A DNA stretch of 46,848 bases from Bacillota bacterium. Lineage in GTDB: Bacteria > Bacillota > Clostridia > Christensenellales > SZUA-584. Location of the stretch: NCBI GenBank assembly GCA_023391105.1, contig JAEWBO010000029.1, forward strand, positions 1 to 46,848. Reading direction: 5' to 3'. The position numbers and the translations under genes are program-made. Positions 40,275 through 46,848 of the stretch are shown piece by piece; position 1 is the first letter of the stretch; each line of letters starts with the position of its first letter. The notes below the pieces were generated by a model that worked only from the letters and a program-made list of their open reading frames with translations, made no database searches and was not told where the DNA came from.

Positions 40275-41137
40275 TGGCGAGCATGGCGGATATTAAGCAC
40301 AGCATACACTCGATTTCCGAGACGGAGCAGATCACGCGTGCCATGCACCTTATTTCTACGTCCAAGATGAAAAAGGCCGTCAGCAAGTATGAATCCAATC
40401 ATATGCATTTCGAACGTGTGCAGTCTGCACTTAAAGATATATTGGCTCATACGTCTGAGCTTGAGCATCCTTGGGTGGGAACGAGCAAGGGCAAAAGAGC
40501 GGCATATATTGTGATTGCGGCAGATAAGGGCATGTGCGGCGGCTACAACCACAACGTACTCAATCTCGCGCTAAAGCACATGCAGCAGTCTTCCGAACGC
40601 TATATCTTAACGGTTGGACATATGGCGCGCGCGTTTTTTGACCGCCGCGGCTATATGGTCGACGTTGAATTCCTGCATGTGTCGCAGAATCCGTCCCTTT
40701 ATAATGCGCGTAATATCACGAGCGATTTATTGGAACTCTACGATAACGGCATCATGGACGAAGTGTACGTGGTTTACACAAAATTCATTTCCGTGATGCG
40801 GCAGGAACCGCGCGTGATCAAGCTGCTGCCGCTCAACATGGCCGATTTCATCGACGTCACAGAGGAAACGCAGTATAACGCGGAGCTTTTCTATCATCCC
40901 TCGCCCAAAGAGGTGTTCGACATACTTGTTCCGCAATACATCATCGGCCTTGTGTACGGCTGCCTTGTGCAAAGCTTTGCCAGTGAGCAGTGTGCGCGTA
41001 TGACTGCGATGGAAAACGCAACAAACAATGCGGAAGAGATGATTAATAATCTTTCGAAGGAGTACAACAGGGCGCGGCAATTTGCCATTACGAACGAGAT
41101 CTCCGAGATTATCGGAGCCCTCGAAGCTTTAAAATAG
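40274..41137 (+). CDS. atpG: F-type ATP synthase subunit gamma
   Basis: A 287-residue rotor shaft subunit. It has the N-terminal helix DIKHSIHSISETEQITRAMHLIS, the Rossmann-like core start YIVIAADKGMCGGYNHNV and the C-terminal helix ENATNNAEEMINNLSKEYNRARQ. These coil inside the alpha-beta ring. It overlaps the alpha stop by 1 nt. The length is normal. Confidence 0.94.
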   Translation: MASMADIKHSIHSISETEQITRAMHLISTSKMKKAVSKYESNHMHFERVQSALKDILAHTSELEHPWVGTSKGKRAAYIVIAADKGMCGGYNHNVLNLALKHMQQSSERYILTVGHMARAFFDRRGYMVDVEFLHVSQNPSLYNARNITSDLLELYDNGIMDEVYVVYTKFISVMRQEPRVIKLLPLNMADFIDVTEETQYNAELFYHPSPKEVFDILVPQYIIGLVYGCLVQSFASEQCARMTAMENATNNAEEMINNLSKEYNRARQFAITNEISEIIGALEALK

Positions 41138-41152
41138 TGACGGGAGATCATT

Positions 41153-42565
41153 ATGGATGATTATAATATCGTCAATAAAGGCGAACTCATTAGAATCACA
41201 GGGCCTGTTCTTGACGTAAAGTTCTATGACGGCCATTTACCTGCGATATATAATGCGCTGGTGATTCGCCTCGGAGACCGTGAGGTCTGGCTGGAGGTCG
41301 CCATGCATATCGGAGACGATACGGTGCGCTGCATAGCGCTGCATGCCACGGAAGGCCTTTACTGCGGTCTTGCGGTAATCAACACGGGCAGCGGCATTAA
41401 TGTGCCTGTGGGTCAAAAGGCGCTGGGCCGCGTGATGAACGCGATCGGAGAGCCCATCGACGGCAAGGGACCCATCAGCTCGCCCGTGAGGCTGCCGATT
41501 CATCGTCAACCGCCCAAGTTCTCGGATCAGAATCCGGCGACCGAGCAGTTTGAAACGGGCATCAAGGTCATCGACCTTCTTGCGCCGTACGCCAAGGGCG
41601 GCAAGATCGGTCTTTTTGGTGGTGCCGGTGTGGGTAAAACGGTGCTCATCATGGAGCTTATCCGCAATATCGCGACAGAGCACGGTGGATACAGCGTGTT
41701 TACGGGTGTGGGCGAAAGAAGCCGTGAAGGCAACGAACTCATCGAGGAGATGAGCGAATCCGGCGTTATCGAGAAAACATGTCTGGCTTTCGGTCAGATG
41801 AACGAACCGCCGGGCTCCAGAATGCGTGTCGCATTTACGGGGCTGACACTTGCGGAGCATCTGAGGGATGAAGAGCATCAGGATGTGCTGTTGTTTATCG
41901 ACAACATCTATCGTTTTATACAGGCGGGTTCCGAGGTTTCAGCTTTGCTTGGACGCATTCCGGCGGCGGTGGGCTATCAGCCGACACTTGCGTATGAGCT
42001 GGGTGCACTGCAGGAGCGCATCACGTCCACTAAGGGTGGCTCTATTACGTCGGTGCAGGCCATTTACGTGCCCGCGGACGACTTGACAGACCCCGCTCCG
42101 GCCACAACCTTTTCGCATCTTGACGCCACAACAGTGCTTTCGCGCCAGATTGCTGAGCTGGGTATTTATCCCGCCATCAATCCGCTCGAGTCCACGTCGC
42201 GCATACTCGACCCGCGTATCGTCGGCGAGAAGCATTATAACGTGGCGCGGCGTGTGCAGGAGGTGCTCCAACGCTACAAGGAGCTTCAGGATATTATCGC
42301 GATACTCGGTATGGAGGATTTAAGCGACACGGATAAGACCATCGTGTATCGTGCGAGAAAGATACAGCGTTTCTTCTCTCAGCCCATGACGGTAGCAGAA
42401 GTGTTCTCGGGCATACCCGGCAAATACGTGCCGCTCGAGCGCACGATAGAGAGCTTCCGCGCAGTGGTGGACGGTGAAGCGGACGATATCCCCGAAGGCG
42501 CATTCTTTATGGCGGGGGATATCGACGATGTGAAACAGAGGGCCAAAAAGGCCAGCGTGGGGTGA
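41153..42565 (+). CDS. atpD: F-type ATP synthase subunit beta
   Basis: A 470-residue catalytic subunit. Walker A is GGAGVGKT (156-163); the catalytic Glu lies in GERSREGNEL, and Walker B is LLFIDNIYRFIQAGSEVSALLGR. VPADDLTDPAPATTF is conserved. The usual DELSEED sequence that contacts gamma and epsilon reads MEDLSDTDK, keeping only part of the acidic pattern. GGGAG precedes the ATG. It is followed after 4 bp by atpC. Confidence 0.96.
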   Translation: MDDYNIVNKGELIRITGPVLDVKFYDGHLPAIYNALVIRLGDREVWLEVAMHIGDDTVRCIALHATEGLYCGLAVINTGSGINVPVGQKALGRVMNAIGEPIDGKGPISSPVRLPIHRQPPKFSDQNPATEQFETGIKVIDLLAPYAKGGKIGLFGGAGVGKTVLIMELIRNIATEHGGYSVFTGVGERSREGNELIEEMSESGVIEKTCLAFGQMNEPPGSRMRVAFTGLTLAEHLRDEEHQDVLLFIDNIYRFIQAGSEVSALLGRIPAAVGYQPTLAYELGALQERITSTKGGSITSVQAIYVPADDLTDPAPATTFSHLDATTVLSRQIAELGIYPAINPLESTSRILDPRIVGEKHYNVARRVQEVLQRYKELQDIIAILGMEDLSDTDKTIVYRARKIQRFFSQPMTVAEVFSGIPGKYVPLERTIESFRAVVDGEADDIPEGAFFMAGDIDDVKQRAKKASVG

Positions 42566-42569
42566 TATT

Positions 42570-42986
42570 ATGCCTGCAAAGTATATGCTGGAAGTCATCA
42601 CGCCCGAGAGAATGTTCTTTCGCGGTGAAGTGGAGAGCGTGATCCTTCCGACACCCGACGGCTCCATGAGCATACAAAAGATGCATGAACCCATGGTGGC
42701 CGCGATCAATATCGGTACGATGAAGCTGTTGGTGGACGGTGAGTGGCTCGAATGCACCACATCCGAGGGCTTTGTTGAGGTACGCCCCGACGAAACGATC
42801 ATATTCTCGCAGACGGCTGAGTGGCCCAATGAGATTGATATTCGCCGCGCTCAGGAGGCCAAGGAGCGTGCCGAAGAGCGTTTGCGCCAGTCTCAGAGCC
42901 ATCAGGAATATATGCAGAATCAAATTGCGCTGGCCAGAGCGATGGTGCGTCTCCGGGCCGGACGCAGGAGCAGAAATCTCGACTGA
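42570..42986 (+). CDS. atpC: F-type ATP synthase subunit epsilon
   Basis: A 138-residue subunit. The N-terminal beta-sandwich has LEVITPERMFFRGEVESVILPTPDGSM, typical of epsilon; the C-terminal part forms two helices (about 90-135) that in other species can inhibit ATP hydrolysis. It is the last gene of the operon, and a terminator follows directly. Confidence 0.92.
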   Translation: MPAKYMLEVITPERMFFRGEVESVILPTPDGSMSIQKMHEPMVAAINIGTMKLLVDGEWLECTTSEGFVEVRPDETIIFSQTAEWPNEIDIRRAQEAKERAEERLRQSQSHQEYMQNQIALARAMVRLRAGRRSRNLD

Positions 42987-42994
42987 TCTCACTT

Positions 42995-43023
42995 ACGCTG
43001 CATTATTGCAGCGTTTTATTTTT
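42995..43023 (+). terminator. Rho-independent terminator of the ATP synthase operon
   Basis: A perfect 8-bp stem (42995-43002 with 43007-43014), a TTAT loop and a T-rich tail. It starts 8 bp after the atpC stop. Confidence 0.88.
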
Positions 43024-43058
43024 CAAGACTCCGACATGCGGAGCGTTTTGAGGGAGCA

Positions 43059-43640
43059 ATGACGCAGCTTATACTGTTAAGGCACGGCAAAACGAAGCTC
43101 AATGAAAAAAAGGTTTATTGCGGGAGCAGCGACCCGGCTTTATCGGCGCAGGGCATGAAAGAGACAGAGCGCACTGCGAAGCAACTGAAAGCGTTTGCGC
43201 CCGACTGCGTGTATACGAGTGAAAGGCAGCGTGCGCTTAAGACGGCGCAGATCGTCGCACCGAACATGCCTGTAACAACCGTGCCCGCGCTTTGCGAACT
43301 GGATTTCGGCGATTTCGAGGGCCTTGATGCGGACGAGATTTCGCGCCGTATGCCGGATGAGTGGCAGGCATATCTTAATGATCCGCACGGGTATTGCTTT
43401 CCGAACGGTGACAGCGTATCCGGATTTCTGAAGCGTTCTTCTGAGGCGGTGACGCAAATCGTCAAGCGGCACCAAGGGCAGCGCATACTCATTGTGACAC
43501 ACAAGGGTGTGATCATGGCGGCGCTCTCATACTATCTTCATGGGGACATATCACATACATTTCACTACGACATTCGTCCCTCAGGGTTTGCAAAGCTCAA
43601 CATTTTTGATGACTTTGGTGTTCTGACACAGCTTTATTAA
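43059..43640 (+). CDS. Histidine phosphatase (phosphoglycerate mutase/CobC-like) family protein
   Basis: A 193-residue protein. The catalytic RHG motif is in LILLRHGKTKLNEKK, followed by the typical YCGSSDPALSAQG. The second half has CELDFGDFEGLDADE and the second catalytic His in ILIVTHKGVIMA. Such enzymes include alpha-ribazole phosphatase and broad-specificity phosphatases; no cobalamin gene is nearby, so the substrate stays open. GGGAG lies just before the ATG. It is probably transcribed alone. Confidence 0.88.
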   Translation: MTQLILLRHGKTKLNEKKVYCGSSDPALSAQGMKETERTAKQLKAFAPDCVYTSERQRALKTAQIVAPNMPVTTVPALCELDFGDFEGLDADEISRRMPDEWQAYLNDPHGYCFPNGDSVSGFLKRSSEAVTQIVKRHQGQRILIVTHKGVIMAALSYYLHGDISHTFHYDIRPSGFAKLNIFDDFGVLTQLY

Positions 43641-43743
43641 TAAAAAAATAAGAAATCGCCTTTTTTGAGGTATATTTTTCTGACTTTGGTCGATAATCAC
43701 CGTATCAACACACGGATATATGACCGTTACAAGGGAGGAAACC

Positions 43744-44322
43744 ATGCCAGGAGAAAGAGCGACAAAGATGCTGATTTTAAGCAGCGCACGTACGTTGTTC
43801 AGCGAACAGGGCTATGAACAGACGCCTGTAGAGGAGATATGTGCGCTGGCCGGCATTGCAAAGGGAACGTTTTTCTATTACTTTGAGAGCAAGCAGTTTA
43901 TCGTGCGATACATCGTGGCCAAGCAGCTGGAAGAGTACAAACAAAGGCTTAAGGATCAGATGGATACATTTGGGGATTCGATTTCCAAGGCGGAGTTTTT
44001 CGTTTCGGCACTGATTGATCGTGGATACGCTGCCGACGAAGCAAATTCTTACTTTAAGGATATGGAACCCGAGTGGTACTGTACAGTGGTGAGGGAAGAA
44101 CGCATGCTTGCGCTGCTGCCGCTGTTAGAAGATGTGGTGATGGAGGGAATCAACGAAGGGTATTTCCGCCTCAAGAACCCATCCGCATGCGCGGCCATCG
44201 CCTTCCTGGGGATCGATTCGTATCTGCATCTTAGGCCGGCAGAGAGCGAAGAAATAAAGCGAGGCATACGCGAAATGACGGCCAAAACGCTTGGCCTGAA
44301 GGAGGCGTTGTTCGCAATTTAG
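43744..44322 (+). CDS. TetR/AcrR-family transcriptional regulator
   Basis: A 192-residue regulator. The N-terminal helix-turn-helix has ILSSARTLFSEQGYEQTPVEEICALAGIAKGTFFYYFESK, with the TetR signature GxFYYYF. The C-terminal ligand-binding helices are variable, so the inducer is unknown. ATG 43744 is chosen: GGGAGG precedes it, and the open frame from 43720 overlaps that ribosome-binding site. The flavodoxin gene begins 25 bp after its stop, so the two probably form an operon and the regulator may control it. Confidence 0.9.
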   Translation: MPGERATKMLILSSARTLFSEQGYEQTPVEEICALAGIAKGTFFYYFESKQFIVRYIVAKQLEEYKQRLKDQMDTFGDSISKAEFFVSALIDRGYAADEANSYFKDMEPEWYCTVVREERMLALLPLLEDVVMEGINEGYFRLKNPSACAAIAFLGIDSYLHLRPAESEEIKRGIREMTAKTLGLKEALFAI

Positions 44323-44347
44323 TAATGCTCGAATAAGGAGGAAAATC

Positions 44348-44836
44348 ATGAAAACAGCGGTTGTTTATTACTCTTTGGATGGGAGCACCAGGGAAGCGGC
44401 GCATATTATCGCGCAAAAACTCGGCGCGGACGTATTTGAGCTTGAAGAGGTAAAGAAAAGAAGCGGCAAGCCATTGTCGTTCATGGCAGCGGCAGTGGGC
44501 GCACTCACCGGCAAAAAGAGCCGCCTTAAAGAAAACCCTGCCGAAAAGATGAACGATTATGAAAGGGTTTTTATTGGCTCACCGATATGGGCCTCGCGCA
44601 CCGTTCCCGCACTCAATACGTTTTTAGGTGCGCTTAAGGCAGCGGAAAAAGACATCGTTATTTTCACGATGCAGGCCGATCCCAATCTTGTGGCGCTCGC
44701 AGGCGTTCAAAAGCTTGCCGCGCGGCTTGAGCAGCGCGGGGCAAAAGTCAGCAAGGTGCTGCGTATTCACGGAGAGAGCCCCGGCAAAACAGCTTCAAAA
44801 GATCATCTGGCTGAACAGATTGATAAGCAAATATAA
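44348..44836 (+). CDS. Flavodoxin-family protein
   Basis: A 162-residue FMN-binding fold. It begins AVVYYSLDGSTREAAHIIAQ, where YSLDGST corresponds to the phosphate-binding loop of flavodoxins (usually T/S-x-T-G-x-T); the Gly-Ser-Thr keeps the essentials. GSPIWASRTVPALNTFL is the second FMN loop and fits the flavodoxin_4-like group. The role is probably electron transfer or quinone reduction. A strong AAGGAGG precedes the ATG. It is downstream of a TetR regulator. Confidence 0.85.
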   Translation: MKTAVVYYSLDGSTREAAHIIAQKLGADVFELEEVKKRSGKPLSFMAAAVGALTGKKSRLKENPAEKMNDYERVFIGSPIWASRTVPALNTFLGALKAAEKDIVIFTMQADPNLVALAGVQKLAARLEQRGAKVSKVLRIHGESPGKTASKDHLAEQIDKQI

Positions 44837-44860
44837 ATTTCATGGCGAAAATTGGCTATA

Positions 44861-44913
44861 TGTTACGAATGTGTTACGGAATTGTTGACATGCTGCAATT
44901 AATACGCTATGAT
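44861..44913 (+). promoter_or_regulatory. Promoter of the SleB-like gene with two direct repeats upstream
   Basis: TTGACA (44885-44890), 17-bp spacer and TATGAT (44908-44913), near consensus for the housekeeping sigma factor. Two direct repeats TGTTACGRA at 44861-44869 and 44872-44880 lie one helical turn apart just upstream of the -35, a typical activator position. Confidence 0.7.
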
Positions 44914-44960
44914 AAGGATGCTGGATTTAGGTATCCACGTTTATAAGGAGAAAAGCCAAT

Positions 44961-46508
44961 ATGGCAAAGCATTCGGGCATTCGTGCTCTGAAGAATTTTA
45001 AAAACATGAATAAGAAGAGCGGGCAAGTGGCGACGCGTCGAATCGCTGTTTCGAGGCGGGGTGATGCAATGGCGTCCGGTTCGCCGATCATTGAGTCGTC
45101 TGTGGATGTCCCTGCGTATTTAGAGGAAACGCCTGTTTTTGCAGGCGGTCAATTCGATTTTACAGATGGCGGGTCGCGCTCGGGCAGCGCTGCACGTACG
45201 AAGCAGATAATAAGCAGTCTCAACATGAACCAACGTCATCGCGGCAAGAAATCGGGCATATCTGCCAAGCTGCGTGTGCTTCTTGATACGATAACAGGCA
45301 AGCGGACAAAAGACAGCGCCGCGCTGGATTTTGCATCGAACCACAAGCGCGTCAGCAAGAGAACGCGCCGCAATCGCATGATTGCTTATGTCGGGACAGG
45401 CTTTGCGGTGGTCGCCATACTGCTGGCGCTGGTGTTCGTTCCCGGCGGAAAAGCGGCATCAACAAATGGATCGCCCTCCGGGTCTGGCAACGGTTTTGGA
45501 CAAGAAGCCATGGCTGCGGTTGTCGGTGAAATCGGCACGAAGAGCAGCATTACCGCAAAATCATCAGAACCGCCTGCTCCTTCGCCTTCGGCTTCGCCGT
45601 CGGTAAGCATGGCAGCCGCGGCAGCGACTGACGAATCACCAGAGCCGTCTGCATCGCCGTCTCCTGCGGAAGCACCGACCGAGACGCCCGCCATGACGCC
45701 GACACCAAATCCCACGGAAGCATCGACGCCCATCCCCACAACGGAGCCGGACCCCACACCGCCGCCGATAACCGCGGAGGGCTGCGTTGAGTTCTTTGTG
45801 GTGGAAGCGGACGCTTATTACAATGAAATGGGTTATTCCAATAACCACTACGAATATACGGCAGATGATGTATACATGCTCGCACAGATTATTCAATCTG
45901 AAGCGGGCGGCGAGACCACCGAAGGCATGATCGCTGTCGGCAACGTGGTTATGAACCGTGTGCTGAATCGGCATAAGTTTGGAAACACCGTTGCAGAGGT
46001 GATCACAGCGCCCGGCCAGTTTGCGTATAATCCCGACAGAAAGCCATCATCCAAAGCCAAGCGGGCGGCACGTGCTGTTCTTCAAGACGAAAACTGGGTC
46101 ATACCGCAGGATATCTACTATTTCCGCTCCGGCGTGTCTGCGGGTGGGGATTGGGGCAGCCATCGGTTTTATACCAAGATCGGCGGGCATTGCTTTTACA
46201 GGCATAGCTACAGCGGCCGCCATCGCGGCGGTGAAGCGCCGCCAGAGCTATTCAACCGGACGTTTAAGTATGCGCAGTACGGCTGTAAGCCAGAAGACCG
46301 TGTTTACCGCATACAATATATGCTCAATAAGCTCGGGTATGATGTGAAGGCAGACAAATATTTCGGCAAAGACTCGGTGGATGCGCTCAAGAAATTTCAA
46401 GAGGAGCATGGTCTGGAAGCGGACGGCATTGCAGGCCCGTCAACTGTAGAAAAGCTGATTGAAGAATTCGGACTCAGCAATTACTACTTGAAGTTTGTGG
46501 CCGAATAA
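44961..46508 (+). CDS. Membrane-anchored cell wall hydrolase (SleB-like) with peptidoglycan-binding domain
   Basis: A 515-residue protein. A basic cytoplasmic N-terminus of about 138 residues precedes one transmembrane helix (about 140-161). A Ser/Pro/Thr-rich linker (about 165-275) follows, then a SleB/hydrolase_2 domain (about 305-425; MLAQIIQSEAGGETTEGMIAVGNVVMNR with the catalytic Glu, PGQFAYNP and HCFYRH), and a C-terminal peptidoglycan-binding domain (about 440-505; RIQYMLNKLGY, DALKKFQEEHGLEADGIAGP). SleB enzymes are lytic transglycosylases that cut spore cortex; this one has a long inside tail and a housekeeping-type promoter, so a vegetative wall role is also likely. AAGGAG precedes the ATG. 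Confidence 0.88.
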   Translation: MAKHSGIRALKNFKNMNKKSGQVATRRIAVSRRGDAMASGSPIIESSVDVPAYLEETPVFAGGQFDFTDGGSRSGSAARTKQIISSLNMNQRHRGKKSGISAKLRVLLDTITGKRTKDSAALDFASNHKRVSKRTRRNRMIAYVGTGFAVVAILLALVFVPGGKAASTNGSPSGSGNGFGQEAMAAVVGEIGTKSSITAKSSEPPAPSPSASPSVSMAAAAATDESPEPSASPSPAEAPTETPAMTPTPNPTEASTPIPTTEPDPTPPPITAEGCVEFFVVEADAYYNEMGYSNNHYEYTADDVYMLAQIIQSEAGGETTEGMIAVGNVVMNRVLNRHKFGNTVAEVITAPGQFAYNPDRKPSSKAKRAARAVLQDENWVIPQDIYYFRSGVSAGGDWGSHRFYTKIGGHCFYRHSYSGRHRGGEAPPELFNRTFKYAQYGCKPEDRVYRIQYMLNKLGYDVKADKYFGKDSVDALKKFQEEHGLEADGIAGPSTVEKLIEEFGLSNYYLKFVAE

Positions 46509-46519
46509 AAGATAAAATG

Positions 46520-46548
46520 AAGCCGTGGCGAAGCGCTGCGGCTTTTTT
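46520..46548 (+). terminator. Rho-independent terminator of the SleB-like gene
   Basis: An 11-bp stem with two G-U pairs (46520-46530 with 46534-46544), an AAG loop and a T6 run. It is 11 bp after the stop. Confidence 0.88.
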
Positions 46549-46621
46549 AATTAAACAGCCTCTGTAAAAGCGAAGCTTTTAGGCGCTTTTTACGAAAATG
46601 CTCTTTGGAGGATTTTATACC

Positions 46622-46848
46622 GTGCAAGGAGAAAAGATGTACCGTAAAGGAATACGTATAGCCATAATCCTCATTGTGGTATTATTAACGGTCAATGGTG
46701 TTGGCTGCGGTTCAAATGTGAACGATTTGAAAGTTGAAAATGTAAGCAGATTCATTAAAAACAGCACAGAGACGAGTATAAAACAGGAGGACTTCTTTTT
46801 CGAACTGATCAACTATCACGAGCAAAGCCTATATCTTGAAAACGGGTA
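46622..46848 (+). CDS. N-terminal fragment of a putative lipoprotein or secreted protein, partial
   Basis: An open frame that runs off the window end. GTG 46622 has GGAGGA 9 nt upstream, while ATG 46637 has AAGGAG 4-5 nt upstream; the start is undecided. The product begins MYRKGIRIAIILIVVLLTV and then NGVGCGSN, resembling a lipoprotein signal whose Cys would be at about residue 29 (GTG numbering). The lipobox is imperfect, with Gly at the -3 position. The visible part (about 75 residues) is too short for a family assignment. Confidence 0.5.
   Translation, partial: MQGEKMYRKGIRIAIILIVVLLTVNGVGCGSNVNDLKVENVSRFIKNSTETSIKQEDFFFELINYHEQSLYLENG

Overview
The window looks like the chromosome of an anaerobic, low-to-moderate GC, spore-forming Firmicute of the class Clostridia. 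The reasons are the small spore-coat (CotF-like) proteins, a Spo0E-like peptide, SpoIID- and SleB-type cell-wall proteins, a dockerin module, FabK in place of FabI, strong Shine-Dalgarno sequences (GGAGG), near-consensus sigma-A promoters and tight ATGA gene overlaps. No rRNA, tRNA, CRISPR array, transposase or prophage gene was seen. The order below Clostridia cannot be fixed from the sequence alone.

Layout. 1-158 is the tail of an MsmX/UgpC-type sugar ABC ATPase, followed by a terminator. 468-5093 is a signalling cassette: a receiver-HD-GYP c-di-GMP phosphodiesterase, a free HPt protein and a large hybrid histidine kinase, together a plausible phosphorelay. 5097-9992 (minus strand) encodes cell-surface proteins: two paralogous secreted, membrane-anchored proteins with Pro-rich linkers, a small membrane peptide, and a SpoIID/LytB-family protein interrupted by a dockerin. 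10000-10740 is non-coding and rich in palindromes, including a MITE-like hairpin. 10774-19779 is a complete type II fatty acid synthesis operon, accBCDA-fabH-acpP-fabK-fabD-fabG-fabF-fabZ, with a clear promoter, a palindromic operator candidate and a terminator.

20146-23568 is an FtsX/MacB-like ABC exporter (two permeases and an ATPase). 23993-31422 holds single genes and short operons: an AlkD-like glycosylase, an aminotransferase, an SseB-like protein, a PadR regulator with a membrane protein, a DinB-like protein, an MFS exporter, two CotF-like proteins and an overlooked Spo0E-like gene. 31541-34296 has argJ, a Crp/Fnr regulator and a divergent ferredoxin-like protein. 34297-34660 is an array of short palindromic repeats.

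34744-42986 is an ATP synthase operon preceded by two acyltransferase-like genes: atpI, atpB, atpE, atpF, a delta-alpha fusion, atpG, atpD, atpC. There is no free delta gene. The C-terminal domain of delta is fused to the N-terminus of alpha and the N-terminal domain of delta is absent. This is the most unusual object in the window. 43059-46848 has a histidine phosphatase, a TetR regulator with a flavodoxin, a membrane-anchored SleB-type hydrolase and the start of a putative lipoprotein.

Functional identities rest on motifs read by eye. No database search was run.
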